50,807 nucleotides of DNA, taken from contig JAKSMP010000010.1 in assembly GCA_024400505.1 (NCBI GenBank), positions 1-50,807 of the forward strand. Reading direction: 5' to 3'. Below the pieces are notes generated by a model that worked only from the letters and a program-made list of their open reading frames with translations, did not search any database and was not told where the DNA came from. This document shows positions 1 to 9,300 of this stretch, one piece after another. The translations under genes were made by a program, and so were the position numbers. The stretch's first letter is position 1. Each line of letters opens with the position of its first letter. This DNA comes from Bacteroidales bacterium. Lineage in GTDB: Bacteria; Bacteroidota; Bacteroidia; Bacteroidales; P3.

Positions 1-67
1 GGCGCAAAAATGCACTGCATTAAGAATTGTTAAGAAAAAAAGTATGCGCTAATTGCCGTAACCTTCG

Positions 68-75
68 TATCTTTG
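68..75 (+). promoter_or_regulatory. Bacteroidetes -7 promoter element
   Basis: TATCTTTG matches TAnnTTTG exactly and lies 62 bases before the ATG at 138. I see no convincing -33 TTTG at the usual 19-21 bp distance, so the assignment rests on the -7 element alone. Confidence 0.55.
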
Positions 76-137
76 CAAACGCTTTCGGACAAGGAAGCAC
101 GAAACATAAGTTTAACCCCTTAAAACAACAAAAGCGT

Positions 138-623
138 ATGGGAAAAATCGTAGGAACTAGCCCTTCCTCAATCAACGGCTCGGTAGGCCCCTACACCTAT
201 CGTCAAACCAGCAACGCAGCCGTGATTGGCGCTTGGAGCGGCGCAGAAGCATTGGAGAAGGCTGCCGTCAGCTATGGAGGATACAAGGCAGCTCGCTTCC
301 TCGAACCCGGGCAGACTTCGGCTAACGTGGCCGTTGAAGGCGGCAACGATGTGCAGACTGGTGCTGTGTTCAGCGGCTCGCTGCGTGTGGTGAGCGGCAG
401 CAACATGACCGCTTTCGCTTAGTCCGTGGCCCTGCAGATGGCCAGCAGCAGCGCAACCACCTTCGTTGAAGTGCTTGCACCCGAATCAATTTCCAACTAC
501 GGCATAGCTTTGTTCTCCGCAACTGTGGCAGCACCCAACCTCTGGCTTGCAGGTATCAAGGTGAACGGCCAAGTGGTCAAGCCCCTTGCTGCCTTCGGTG
601 GTGGCGGTGATGATGAGGAGTAG
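138..623 (+). pseudogene. Hypothetical small protein interrupted by one in-frame TAG
   Basis: I do not recognise the family. The frame opens at ATG 138 (MGKIVGTSPSSINGSVGPY) and runs 94 codons to a TAG at 420-422. The same frame then continues without further stops for 66 codons to a second TAG at 621-623, ending in a Gly/Asp/Glu tail (GGGGDDEE). Composition and codon use look the same on both sides of the first TAG, and the second half has no good start of its own (a GTG at 426, an ATG at 438). The simplest reading is one protein of about 161 residues carrying a nonsense mutation. Alternatives are a sequencing error, programmed readthrough, or a genuine 94-residue protein. There is no signal peptide or clear membrane segment. 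The promoter at 68-75 and the terminator at 745-778 make it a single-gene unit. Confidence 0.5.
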
Positions 624-701
624 CCCCTGTCTTTGGTTATAACTTTCATTACTTAACCCGTTGGCTGAATTGATCCCAACCACGAATAAATGGATGATTT
701 C

Positions 702-719
702 AGTTTCGCAAGCGAAACT
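702..719. repeat. Short perfect hairpin, AGTTTCGC/GCGAAACT
   Basis: Two 8-base arms separated by AA form a perfect hairpin between the end of the interrupted gene and the terminator at 745. It has no T-tract. It may be a processing or stability structure in the 3' untranslated region. Confidence 0.4.
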
Positions 720-744
720 TAGGAACTGAAATAGGAGAAAAATC

Positions 745-778
745 AAAAGGTGGAAAATTGTCATTTTCCACCTTTTTG
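745..778 (+). terminator. Rho-independent terminator
   Basis: AAAAGGTGGAAAA (745-757) pairs perfectly with TTTTCCACCTTTT (764-776) across a 6-base loop, ending in a T-run. It is placed to end the transcript of the interrupted gene at 138-623. A second, weaker hairpin (CAGAC/GTCTG, 790-803, followed by TTTTT) lies just after it. The rest of 624-913 holds no gene that I can see. Confidence 0.75.
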
Positions 779-872
779 ATGTGCGACAGCAGACGCTTGT
801 CTGTTTTTCAATCACTTGATGGGAAATGTCATTTGTTATTTGCTATGCGTCGGAGTTGTAGCCCGCTTGGCT

Positions 873-893
873 CTAATTTTTGGGAAAAATTAG
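873..893. repeat. Perfect inverted repeat upstream of the promoter at 914
   Basis: CTAATTTTT-GGG-AAAAATTAG is a perfect 9-bp inverted repeat ending 20 bp before the -33 element of the next transcription unit. It could be a regulator site or the end of an upstream transcript. Confidence 0.35.
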
Positions 894-913
894 GTGGAAA
901 ATAAATTTTTTTC

Positions 914-943
914 TTGCTATTTCAATTTTTATTCGTAACTTTG
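914..943 (+). promoter_or_regulatory. Promoter of the membrane protein / wHTH / creD unit
   Basis: A -33 TTG (914-916) and a -7 TAACTTTG (936-943) are separated by 19 bp, the typical Bacteroidetes spacing. The predicted start of transcription is about 20 bases before the ATG at 969. Confidence 0.65.
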
Positions 944-968
944 CAGCGCAAAGAACTTTTTGAACGTG

Positions 969-1616
969 ATGGAAAATAAAGAAGCATTAAGCACTCTGAA
1001 TGAGATAAAGGAGATGATGGAGAAATCATCTAGATTCCAGTCGATTAGCGGGTGGTCGATAGTGGTGGTGGGTCTGCTGGCAAGCGTGGTTTCGGCCGCT
1101 GCTTGGCTGCTTTTGTTGCCACATGCCGATATGGCTTGGCTGCCAGCGTGTTGCAGCGGTTTGCTGATTAATTCGCCTTGGCGCAGCAGTATTGCCATTT
1201 TGGTGGCTTTGCTGCTGCTGGTGGTGTCGTTTTCTACGGTGGCAGCCCTCTCTCTTGGCAAAATGAAGCGGCAGAAGGGGGCTGTGCGTTTCGACCCCTC
1301 GTTGCGCCGTTGCTTGATCCATTTCTGCGTGCCTATGTTGGCTGGAGGGTTGCTTTGCCTGGCCATGCTGCAGCAGGGGCATTATGGCCTCACCTCTACT
1401 TTTATGCTGGTGTTTTATGGCCTGGCTTTGATCAACTGCAGCCATTATACTCATTCGTCTATTGCCGCGCTGGGGTATGTGCAGCTGGTGCTGGGTGTGG
1501 TGGATTGCTTTGTGGTGAGCCACGCCATTCTTTTTTGGTGGCTGGGCTTTGGGCTGATGCATGTGGTTTATGGTTTTTATTTTATTGCTAAATACGAGCG
1601 ACAGAAGGGCTTATGA
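969..1616 (+). CDS. Multi-pass membrane protein of unknown function
   Basis: About 215 residues starting MENKEALSTLNEIKEMMEK. A short charged, probably helical N-terminus (about 1-25) is followed by roughly six hydrophobic segments grouped in pairs, and the protein ends in a basic cytoplasmic tail (KYERQKGL). There is no signal peptide and I recognise no enzyme motif. I chose ATG 969 over an upstream TTG because it sits correctly behind the promoter at 914-943. The stop overlaps the start of the next gene, a small winged-helix regulator, so the two are translationally coupled. A membrane protein paired with a winged-helix regulator next to creD suggests an envelope-responsive regulatory unit, but that is inference from context. 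Confidence 0.8.
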   Translation: MENKEALSTLNEIKEMMEKSSRFQSISGWSIVVVGLLASVVSAAAWLLLLPHADMAWLPACCSGLLINSPWRSSIAILVALLLLVVSFSTVAALSLGKMKRQKGAVRFDPSLRRCLIHFCVPMLAGGLLCLAMLQQGHYGLTSTFMLVFYGLALINCSHYTHSSIAALGYVQLVLGVVDCFVVSHAILFWWLGFGLMHVVYGFYFIAKYERQKGL

Positions 1617-1912
1617 TGCTTGACGGATTGAATAAGGCTTTTGAAAGCAAGGCCCGGCTGGGCATTATGTCGGTGCTGATGGTGAATGAGAGCGTGGATT
1701 TCTCTTCGCTCAAGCAGCTTATCGGCCTCACCGACGGCAACTTGGCCAGCCACACGCGTGCGCTGGAGGAGATGGGCTACATAAGTGCCGAGAAAAAGTT
1801 TGTGGGCCGCAAACCCAACACCTCTTACACCGTGACTCAGGCTGGCAGTCAAGCTTTCAAGGCTCATCTGCAGGCGTTGGAGGATTTGTTGAAGAGTGTG
1901 CCAAACAAATGA
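1613..1912 (+). CDS. Winged-helix DNA-binding regulator (ArsR/MarR-like)
   Basis: A 99-residue protein consisting almost entirely of one winged helix-turn-helix domain of the PF13601 type. The recognition-helix region is about 40-55 (LTDGNLASHTRALEEMGYI) and the wing is around 58-75 (KKFVGRKPNTSYTVT). It starts at ATG 1613 or the adjacent ATG 1616, overlapping the stop of the upstream membrane-protein gene. It probably binds DNA as a dimer and represses its own operon, the creD promoter, or both. An inverted repeat 20 bp downstream (1932-1950) is the obvious candidate operator. The effector is unknown, and there is no separate ligand-binding domain. Confidence 0.85.
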   Translation: MMLDGLNKAFESKARLGIMSVLMVNESVDFSSLKQLIGLTDGNLASHTRALEEMGYISAEKKFVGRKPNTSYTVTQAGSQAFKAHLQALEDLLKSVPNK

Positions 1913-1931
1913 ATATTTTTTTTGCCTTATA

Positions 1932-1950
1932 TACTTTGAAATGCAAAGTA
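1932..1950. promoter_or_regulatory. Inverted repeat TACTTTG-5-CAAAGTA, candidate wHTH operator
   Basis: A perfect 7-bp inverted repeat with a 5-base spacer lies between the winged-helix gene and creD. The arms resemble the -7 promoter element on both strands (ATACTTTG is one base from TAnnTTTG), so a dimer bound here would cover the creD promoter. Its binding by the upstream regulator is inferred from position only. Confidence 0.5.
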
Positions 1951-1983
1951 CTTTATAAACAACAATAAAAAATACAAAACATC

Positions 1984-3243
1984 ATGGAAGAAAACATTAA
2001 AAAAAGAGGTAACAATTTGTGGATTAAATTGTTGATTATTTTTATTATCAGTTTGTTTCTGCTCATTCCGCAGGCTATTGTGCAGGATATGGTGGGTGAG
2101 CGCAACTGCACCAAAGATGAAGCTATGGAGGAGGTGACGCAAAAATGGGGCGGAAGTCAGATGCTTTATGGGCCGGTGCTGATGGTGCCGGGCCTGCATG
2201 ATGCCAAGCAGAGGGTGTATATTATGCCGGAGGTGTTTGATGCTAAGGCGCGGTTGAACACGCAGATGCTGAATCGTGGCATTTTTGATATTTCGGTTTA
2301 TGATGCACAGGTGGGGCTGGGAGGCACGTTTGTGTTGCCCAAAGAACTGGACGGCACCAAGCGCAAGCAATTGGATTTTGCTAATGCTCAGATTCTTTTT
2401 GCGTTCAGGAATTACAGGTCTTTTGCCGATTATCCAACTTTTACTTTGGATGGGCAAAAGGTGGAGCTGAATGCGGCGGGTAGGAGCTTGTCGAATCGCC
2501 CAACGCTGATGTGCAGGGTGGATATGAGCAGGCTGCTGGATGGCGGAAAGGCTGAGTTTTGCTTGGATGCGAAGTTGAAAGGGTCGGGCAGTTTTGACTT
2601 GGTGCCTATGGGCCGGATTTCGAGTGTGGAGATTGCCTCCAATTGTGCCACACCCAGTTTTGTGGGTTATCTGCCTGTGGAGCGCAGCGTGAGCGATACT
2701 GGTTTTGTGGCCAACTGGAAAGTGTTGGCCATCAACCGCGAATTTTCGCAGGTGGAAAGCCAGCAGCCTAGGTATGAGGATGTGAGCAAGGTGATGGTGG
2801 ATTTGCGGGTGCCCGTGGATCAGTATCAGAAGACTACTCGCACCAGCAAGTATGCTTACCTTATCATTTTGCTCACTTTTGCCGTGGTGTTCCTTATCGA
2901 GCAGCGGCGCGGCACACCGGTGCACCCTGTGCAGTATGGCTTGGTGGGGGTGGCTTTGGTTTTGTTCTATACGTTGCTGCTGGCTTTCACCGAGCATATC
3001 GCTTTCGGGTGGTCGTATTTTATCGCTTCGGTGATGACGGTGGGGCTGATAGCGGCTTTTATCGGCCTGCTGACCAAGCACCGCGGCGCCATGCTGGCTG
3101 TGGGCGGATTGCTGGCTGCGCTTTATGCTTTTGTGTTCATGCTCATGCTGATGGAGACTTATGCGCTGTTGGTGGGCAGCATTGGTGTGTTTGTGGTGTT
3201 GGCGCTGGCCATGTATGCGTCGCAGAAGATCAAGTGGTATTGA
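1984..3243 (+). CDS. creD: CreD-family inner-membrane protein
   Basis: A 419-residue protein matching the CreD family (PF06123). It has an N-terminal membrane anchor (about 12-33), then the family signature in which a basic/acidic stretch (VGERNCTKDEAMEEV) leads into WGGSQMLYGPVLMVPG (about 57-72). A large periplasmic beta-rich domain follows to about residue 285, then about six transmembrane helices to the C-terminus. It is slightly shorter than E. coli CreD (about 450 residues). CreD belongs to the CreBC/BlrAB regulon linked to envelope stress and beta-lactam response; its biochemical role is unsettled. Here it follows a winged-helix regulator rather than a two-component system. It converges on the DUF481 gene, with a shared hairpin between them. 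Confidence 0.85.
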   Translation: MEENIKKRGNNLWIKLLIIFIISLFLLIPQAIVQDMVGERNCTKDEAMEEVTQKWGGSQMLYGPVLMVPGLHDAKQRVYIMPEVFDAKARLNTQMLNRGIFDISVYDAQVGLGGTFVLPKELDGTKRKQLDFANAQILFAFRNYRSFADYPTFTLDGQKVELNAAGRSLSNRPTLMCRVDMSRLLDGGKAEFCLDAKLKGSGSFDLVPMGRISSVEIASNCATPSFVGYLPVERSVSDTGFVANWKVLAINREFSQVESQQPRYEDVSKVMVDLRVPVDQYQKTTRTSKYAYLIILLTFAVVFLIEQRRGTPVHPVQYGLVGVALVLFYTLLLAFTEHIAFGWSYFIASVMTVGLIAAFIGLLTKHRGAMLAVGGLLAALYAFVFMLMLMETYALLVGSIGVFVVLALAMYASQKIKWY

Positions 3244-3266
3244 TTGAGGTAGGGGGGTGATAGAAA

Positions 3267-3308
3267 AATCCCCACCTTGCTTGCCTGGACGGCGGCAGGG
3301 TGGGGATT
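3267..3308. terminator. Hairpin between convergent creD and DUF481 genes
   Basis: AATCCCCACCTTGC (3267-3280) pairs with GCAGGGTGGGGATT (3295-3308), with one mismatch. Both flanks carry short A or T runs, so it can serve either strand. Confidence 0.6.
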
Positions 3309-3339
3309 GCTGTATGGATTTTTGAAGGGTGTAGGACCC

Positions 3340-4056
3340 TTAGAATTTGATTTTGAGGGTGGCCGAAGTGATGATGTCGGCTTTCTTCACACCAACGGGC
3401 ACCATGCTGTGGTAGTCGTAGGTGAAGTTGAGGTCGAGGGAGCTGTGGGAGCTCAGCTTGGTGCTGAGGCTGGTGGTGGAGTTCAGACCCCAGTCGCCGG
3501 TGAAATCGTAGAACGAAGGAGTGTAGAAAGTGGTGTGTTTGAGGCTCACATAGTCGTTGATTTTGTGGCGCATTTTGAAGCGAACAGAGAGACGGCTCAC
3601 CTGGGCACGCAGGTCGTACTGCTCTAGATAGTCGGTGTACTCAAACACATAGGCAGCGCTGAGGCTGTAGTCGCAAGCGGGATTCCAGAACAAGCGATAT
3701 TTTACACCAGCCAAGCCTGTGTGACGCCAGTCGTAGCCTTTGAAATGGTTGCGGTTGGCACTGTAGCTGACAAAGGGGCTCCAGCGGTCGTATTGGAAGA
3801 GGTCGAACTTGAGGTTGCCGGTCAGGTTGTTTTCAAATTCATCGCCATCTTTCAGTCCATAAACATAAGATGCGTTGGCATCGAAAGACAAAATGCTGTC
3901 GTTGCGCTCAACGCCAGCACTGGTGTTGAAGATGGTGGTGTTGACGTTACCCGACTTCAATTCGCCACCAAAACCGAGGTTGTAGCTCCATTTTTTCTGG
4001 GCCGAAACGGTCATAACCGTGGCCATCATAAGCATGATTACGAATACTTTGCGCAT
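3340..4056 (-). CDS. DUF481 outer-membrane beta-barrel protein
   Basis: A 238-residue exported protein with a clear signal peptide (MRKVFVIMLMMATVMTVSAQ). It has the DUF481 (PF04338, YdiY-like) pattern: repeated amphipathic strands, an early segment GGELKSGNVNTT typical of the family, and a C-terminal strand ending in phenylalanine (TLKIKF), as expected for insertion by the BAM complex. The predicted location is the outer membrane. The function is unknown; related proteins are often called salt-induced outer-membrane proteins. It is transcribed alone from the minus-strand element at 4092-4099. Confidence 0.8.
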   Translation of the reverse strand: MRKVFVIMLMMATVMTVSAQKKWSYNLGFGGELKSGNVNTTIFNTSAGVERNDSILSFDANASYVYGLKDGDEFENNLTGNLKFDLFQYDRWSPFVSYSANRNHFKGYDWRHTGLAGVKYRLFWNPACDYSLSAAYVFEYTDYLEQYDLRAQVSRLSVRFKMRHKINDYVSLKHTTFYTPSFYDFTGDWGLNSTTSLSTKLSSHSSLDLNFTYDYHSMVPVGVKKADIITSATLKIKF

Positions 4057-4091
4057 AGTTTAGTGTGTTTAATTGTTTTGTAATGAAGTTG

Positions 4092-4099
4092 CAAAGGTA
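4092..4099 (-). promoter_or_regulatory. -7 element for the DUF481 gene
   Basis: Read on the minus strand this is TACCTTTG, an exact TAnnTTTG match, 36 bases before the start codon. No clear -33 element is visible. Confidence 0.55.
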
Positions 4100-4132
4100 C
4101 GAAAAAAAACAAAATATGTCGCTTTTTCTTCT

Positions 4133-4140
4133 TATCTTTG
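4133..4140 (+). promoter_or_regulatory. -7 element for the GH29 fucosidase
   Basis: TATCTTTG matches TAnnTTTG exactly, 38 bases before the ATG at 4179 and divergent from the DUF481 promoter. Confidence 0.6.
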
Positions 4141-4178
4141 CATTTTATTAAAATAATTGAACATATAAGTTTTTTGTT

Positions 4179-5555
4179 ATGAAAAAAACATTTCTCTCCC
4201 TTCTGCTAATATTGCTGGGCGGTGTTGCGTTTGCCCAGCATGACCAACTGCCCGAGACCGACCCCGCTGTGCTGCAGCGCGTGGATGAGTGGCAAGACTT
4301 GAAATTTGGATTTATGATGCACTGGGGCATTTATGCCCAGTGGGGTGTGGTGGAGTCGTGGAACTTGTGCAACGAGCCTTGGATCAACCGCGGCGGCGCC
4401 CCCTATGACGAATATAAGCGCAACTACACTAACCTCAACCGCACATTCAATCCCTCCCATTTCGCCCCCGAGGAGATGGCCGCAGCGGCCAAGCGGGCCG
4501 GCATGAAGTACTTGGTGTTCACCACCAAGCACCACGACGGTTTTTGCATGTACCGCACCAATGAGACCGACTATTCGGTGACTGGCCCGGACTGCCCCTA
4601 CAGCCGCACCGCGCAGCCCGATATCACCAAAGCGATGGTGGATGCTTTCCGCGGACAGGGAATGTGGATAGGACTCTATTTCTCCAAGCCCGACTGGCAC
4701 TGCGACAACTATTGGGCCCACGAATGGGCCACCCCCGACCGCAATGTGAATTACGACATTGCCGAACACCCCGACCGCTGGGAGGAATACAAGCGTTTTA
4801 CCCACAAGCAAATATATGAACTGACCCACAACTATGGCGATATTGACATCCTGTGGCTGGATGGCGGCTGGGTGCGCCCCGAGTGGAGCATCAATGACGA
4901 AACCCGCCCCTGGCTGGGCTGCTACCAACGTGTGCAGGACGTGGATATGCCCAAGCTGGCTGCCATTGCCCGCTCAAACAACCCCGACTTGATTATTGTG
5001 GACCGCTCGGTGGGTGGGCGGTATGAGAACTACCGCACCCCCGAAAAGGAGGTGCCCGACACGCTGCTGCCCTATCCCTGGGAGACTTGTATGACCATGG
5101 GCGACAGCTGGAGCTATGTGCCCAACGATAATTACAAGAGTTCGCAGCAGCTCATACACATGCTGTGCGATGTGGTGGCCAAAGGCGGCAACCTGCTGCT
5201 CAACGTGGGCCCCGATGCCGAAGGACGTTTGCCCCAAGAGGCTGTGGAGCGTATGCAGGAAATCGGCAACTGGTTGGACTGCAACGGCTGTGCTATTTAT
5301 GGCACTCGGCCGCTCTTCCCCTACAGCAAAGGCGGAGTGCGCTACACCCAAAGCAAAGACGGGTCTCACCGATATGCCATCTGCCTGATAGGAGATGCCT
5401 GCAAGCGCGCCAGCTTTGAGCTGCCCTTTGAACTGAAGAAAGTCACCTGCATCACCCCAGGCTGCACGGCTCGGGTGAAATCGTCGGCCGGAAAAACCAC
5501 CCTCACCCTCTCCAACTCAACCCTCATGCGCAACGCCGTGGTGGTGGAGTTTTAG
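4179..5555 (+). CDS. Secreted GH29 alpha-L-fucosidase
   Basis: A 458-residue exported glycoside hydrolase that should release L-fucose from host or dietary glycans. A signal peptide (about 1-19, ending VAFA-Q) is followed by the GH29 catalytic barrel. Family features include FGFMMHWGIYAQWG (about 43-56), FTTKHHDGF (114-122), and DILWLDGGW (223-231), in which D228 is the expected catalytic nucleophile. The acid/base residue varies within the family and I cannot assign it. A short beta-sandwich C-terminal domain follows (about 375-458). The protein has no lipobox, so it is probably periplasmic or secreted. The gene has its own promoter and lies 31 bp before the exonuclease/helicase frame. No SusC/D pair is nearby, so it is not part of a classical utilisation locus here. 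Confidence 0.92.
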   Translation: MKKTFLSLLLILLGGVAFAQHDQLPETDPAVLQRVDEWQDLKFGFMMHWGIYAQWGVVESWNLCNEPWINRGGAPYDEYKRNYTNLNRTFNPSHFAPEEMAAAAKRAGMKYLVFTTKHHDGFCMYRTNETDYSVTGPDCPYSRTAQPDITKAMVDAFRGQGMWIGLYFSKPDWHCDNYWAHEWATPDRNVNYDIAEHPDRWEEYKRFTHKQIYELTHNYGDIDILWLDGGWVRPEWSINDETRPWLGCYQRVQDVDMPKLAAIARSNNPDLIIVDRSVGGRYENYRTPEKEVPDTLLPYPWETCMTMGDSWSYVPNDNYKSSQQLIHMLCDVVAKGGNLLLNVGPDAEGRLPQEAVERMQEIGNWLDCNGCAIYGTRPLFPYSKGGVRYTQSKDGSHRYAICLIGDACKRASFELPFELKKVTCITPGCTARVKSSAGKTTLTLSNSTLMRNAVVVEF

Positions 5556-5586
5556 GTTAGTGGGTTTTTGTAGTTGAGCGTATCAG

Positions 5587-6336
5587 ATGTTTATGTATAA
5601 GCCATCCTGCTTGAAATTTTTGGATGCCGAGGTGAATCCCTCGACCAAGCAGGTGTGCGACATTGGCGCCATTGACGAGGCGGGTGCTGTGCTGCACAGC
5701 CACTCAGCCCATGAATTGCGCGCTTTTTTGAGCGAGGCTCAATATGTGTGCGGCCACAATATTATCCATCACGATGCCCAGTACCTGCGTTCGGCTCTAC
5801 CGCCAAGGGCAGAGTTGATTGATACGCTCTATCTATCGCCGCTGCTTTTCCCCGAGCGACCATACCACAAGTTGCTCAAAGATGATAAGTTGCAGACCGA
5901 CGATTTGAATAACCCTGTGAATGATTGCTGCAAAGCGAAAGACCTTTTTTATGACGAGTTGGACGCTTTCAGGCATCTGCCTGATTGGGAACAGCAGATA
6001 TTGGGCAAGCTGTTGAGTAACGTGGATGAGTTCAAGGCTTTTTTCCACTATGTGGGCTTTGTGCTAGATGGGGTTGATGTCGGTCGGCAGGTGCTCGTGC
6101 AATATGAGGGGCGGCTGTGCAGCCATGCCGACATTGGGCTGATGGCGAAGCTCTATCCCGTGGAGCTGGCTTTTGCTTTGGCCTTGATACGCACTAGCGA
6201 CAACCGTTCCATCACACCTCTGTGGGTGATTCACCAATTTCCCAGAGTGGAGAATGTGATGCAACTCCTACGCCACACCCGTTGTGAGCAAGGGTGCCCT
6301 TATTGCAACCAGCAGCTGGATGTGCACCGGGCATAG
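5587..6336 (+). CDS. DEDD exonuclease domain: N-terminal part of an amber-split exonuclease-RecQ-UvrD protein
   Basis: 249 codons ending at TAG 6334-6336. The same frame continues beyond it directly into the RecQ N-terminus, so this is probably the front of one polypeptide of about 1,598 residues. The first 120 residues look like a DnaQ-type 3'-5' exonuclease: motif I LDAEVNP (D13, E15), motif II CGHNIIHHD (D63), and a candidate motif III around NNPVNDCCKAKD (D113). Residues about 125-249 are an uncharacterised linker ending in a CxxGCPYC cluster just before the TAG. ATG 5587 or 5593 could start it. Alone, the fragment might still fold as an exonuclease. It follows the fucosidase by 31 bp and has no obvious promoter of its own. 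Confidence 0.65.
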   Translation: MFMYKPSCLKFLDAEVNPSTKQVCDIGAIDEAGAVLHSHSAHELRAFLSEAQYVCGHNIIHHDAQYLRSALPPRAELIDTLYLSPLLFPERPYHKLLKDDKLQTDDLNNPVNDCCKAKDLFYDELDAFRHLPDWEQQILGKLLSNVDEFKAFFHYVGFVLDGVDVGRQVLVQYEGRLCSHADIGLMAKLYPVELAFALALIRTSDNRSITPLWVIHQFPRVENVMQLLRHTRCEQGCPYCNQQLDVHRA

Positions 6337-6399
6337 AAACGTTATTTTGGCTACGAACAGTTTCGCACCTTTGGCGGAGAGCCTCTGCAGGAGAGCGCT

Positions 6400-9300
6400 G
6401 TGGAAGCTGCTGTGAGGGGCGATTCAATACTTACGATATTCCCTACGGGAGGTGGCAAATCGCTCACATTCCAGCTGCCAGCTTTGATGGAGGGCAACAC
6501 ACAACACGGGTTGACGGTGGTGATATCGCCGCTGCAGTCTTTGATGAAAGACCAGGTGGACAATTTGGTGGAGCGAGGCATCCTTTCGGCTGTGACCATC
6601 AACGGACTGCTGGATCCAATATCGAGAGCAGATGCCGTGAATCGCGTGGCTGATGGATCGGCCACAATCTTATATATCTCACCCGAGATGTTGCGCAGCA
6701 AGACCATTGAGCATCTCTTGGGATTGCGGCATGTGGTGAGGTTTGTGATTGACGAAGCACACTGTTTCTCGGCTTGGGGACAAGATTTTAGGGTTGATTA
6801 TTTATTTATCGGTCAGTTTATTGCTAAGATGCAAGCTCGTCGCAAGGCTCAGAAACCGATACCGGTATCGTGCTTTACGGCCACAGCCAAGCAGAAAGTG
6901 ATATCCGATATATGCGACTATTTCCGCCGAATGTTGGGGGTGGAATTGAAGATTTTTGCATCTTCTTCGGAGCGTAGCAATCTGCACTACTCCGTGATTC
7001 GCACAGAGAGTGACGAAGAAAAATATGTGCGACTCCGCCACTTGATAGGGGAGGCTGAAGGTCCGTCTATTGTGTATGTGAGCAGAACTAAACGCACTGT
7101 GGAACTGGCGCAAAAACTCACTCGCGACGGCTATCCTGCCAAGCCATTCAATGGCAAGATGGGTGCCGATGAGAAGGTGGCCAACCAGAATTCTTTTATG
7201 GCCGGCAAGGTGAAGACAATAGTGGCCACCTCGGCATTCGGCATGGGGGTGGATAAGAAGGATGTGTGCTTGGTGGTGCACTACGATATATCGGACTCGC
7301 TGGAGAATTATGTGCAGGAGACTGGGCGTGCTGGGCGAGACCCTCAAATGCAGGCGCGCTGCTATGTGCTCTACGGCGATCAGGATTTGGACAAACATTT
7401 TGTGTTGCTCAACCAAAACAAGCTGAGTTTGGGCGAGATTCAGCAAGTGTGGAAGGCTGTGAAGAAGCTGACTGGGGTGCACAATAGGGTGTGCTGCTCG
7501 GCTTTGGAGATTGCCCGGCAAGCTGGTTGGGACGACTGCAACACAGAGATGGAAATGCGGGTGAAGACCGCCATTGCCGCTTTGGAGCAAGCTGGATATC
7601 TGGAGCGGGGCAACAATGTGCCACATGTTTATGCCACTGGCATCAAAGTGAAGAATATGGACGAGGCTCACGATAGAATTGTTCACTCGCCGCTGTTCGA
7701 TGAGAAAGACAGACACAACGCTGTTCGCATCATCAAATCGCTGATTTCAAAGAAAAGCATAGCCAATGCTCAGGATGATGAGGCCGAATCTCGCGTGGAC
7801 TATTTGGCTGATATCTTGGGACTGACCAAAAGCCAGGTGATATCAACTATTGAAAGTCTGCGCCAAGCTGGCATCTTGGACGACACCCGCGATATGACAG
7901 CGTTGTTGGCCATGGATGACTCGTCAAGGCGGTCGCTGATTAGCTTGGAACGTTTTGCCGCATTGGAACAATTCTTGGCAAGATCTATACCGCCAGAAGG
8001 ATTGGAGTTGACATTCAAGCAGCTAAACGACATGGCTGTGCAGCAGGGTGAGAGCAACTCCTCGGTGAGCCGTTTGCGTACGCTAGTCTATTTCTTGTCC
8101 ATGAAAGGGTATTACCGCAAATCGCAAGCCGAAGGGGCAATGCCTTTGAGGATACAGCCAATGTTGCAGGCAGAGGCTATGGAAGAACGAATGGAAAATA
8201 GATTGCGCCTCAGTCGATTCATATTGGAAAAACTTTATGAATGGGCTGCAGAGCAACGCTTGACCACTGCCAGCGGAATGTCGGTCACGTTCTCGGTGGT
8301 GGAGATTCTGCGGCTGTATCAGCAAAAACAGCCTGAGGATCTTTTTGTGCGCACCACCACGGCTACTATCGCCGATGTGGAAGAGGCGTTGCTGTATCTG
8401 TCGAAAATCGGAGCCCTGAAGTTGGAAGGTGGATTCTTGGTACTGTACAACGGTTTGGAAATCCGCCAAATCAAAGATAATAGGCATCAATATAAGCAAG
8501 AAGATTATAAACTCCTGAACGAGTTTTATAAACAGAAAATCCAGCAAGTTCATATTGTGGGCGAATATGCCAATTTGATGGTAAAAGACTACCAAACAGC
8601 ACTCCAATATGTGAACGATTATTTCCAGATGGATCACAAAGAATTTGTGAAGACTTATTTCAAAGGTGAGCGAGCAGCAGAATTGGAATTGAATATTACC
8701 CCTGCCAAATATCACACTCTTTTCGGAGGAATGTCGGCCCGCCAACTGGAGATAATAAACGACACTCAGTCGCGCTATATTGTGGTGGCGGCTGGCCCTG
8801 GTAGCGGCAAGACAAGGGTGCTGGTGCACAAGATGGCTTCGCTATTGCTGCTGGAAGAGGTGAAGCACGAACAACTGCTCATGCTCACATTCTCACGTGC
8901 TGCAGCCACCGAATTCAAGCAACGCCTGATAGGACTGATTGGCAATGCTGCCAATTATGTAGAAATTAAGACATTCCATGCTTATTGCTTTGACCTGTTG
9001 GGCCGCATCGGCAATCTGGACGACGCCAAAGATGTGGTGGAGCGTGCTGCAAAGATGATAGGTCAGGGCGAGGTAGAGCCCAATAGAATTTGCAAGACTG
9101 TGCTGCTAATTGATGAAGCACAAGACATGGATCGCCATGAGTTTGCCTTGGTAGAGGCTTTGATGAAAGCCAATGAAGAAATGCGTGTGATTGCGGTGGG
9201 AGATGACGACCAGAATGTGTATCAATTCCGAGGAGCAGACTCTCGATATATGCAACAACTGATTACTGTTCATGGAGGTAGGTTGTACGAATTAACAGAT

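Noticed and set aside
1927-3081. 384-codon minus-strand frame opposite creD
   Set aside because: Its composition is rich in His, Gln and Arg, typical of a reverse-strand shadow, and creD is well supported on the plus strand.
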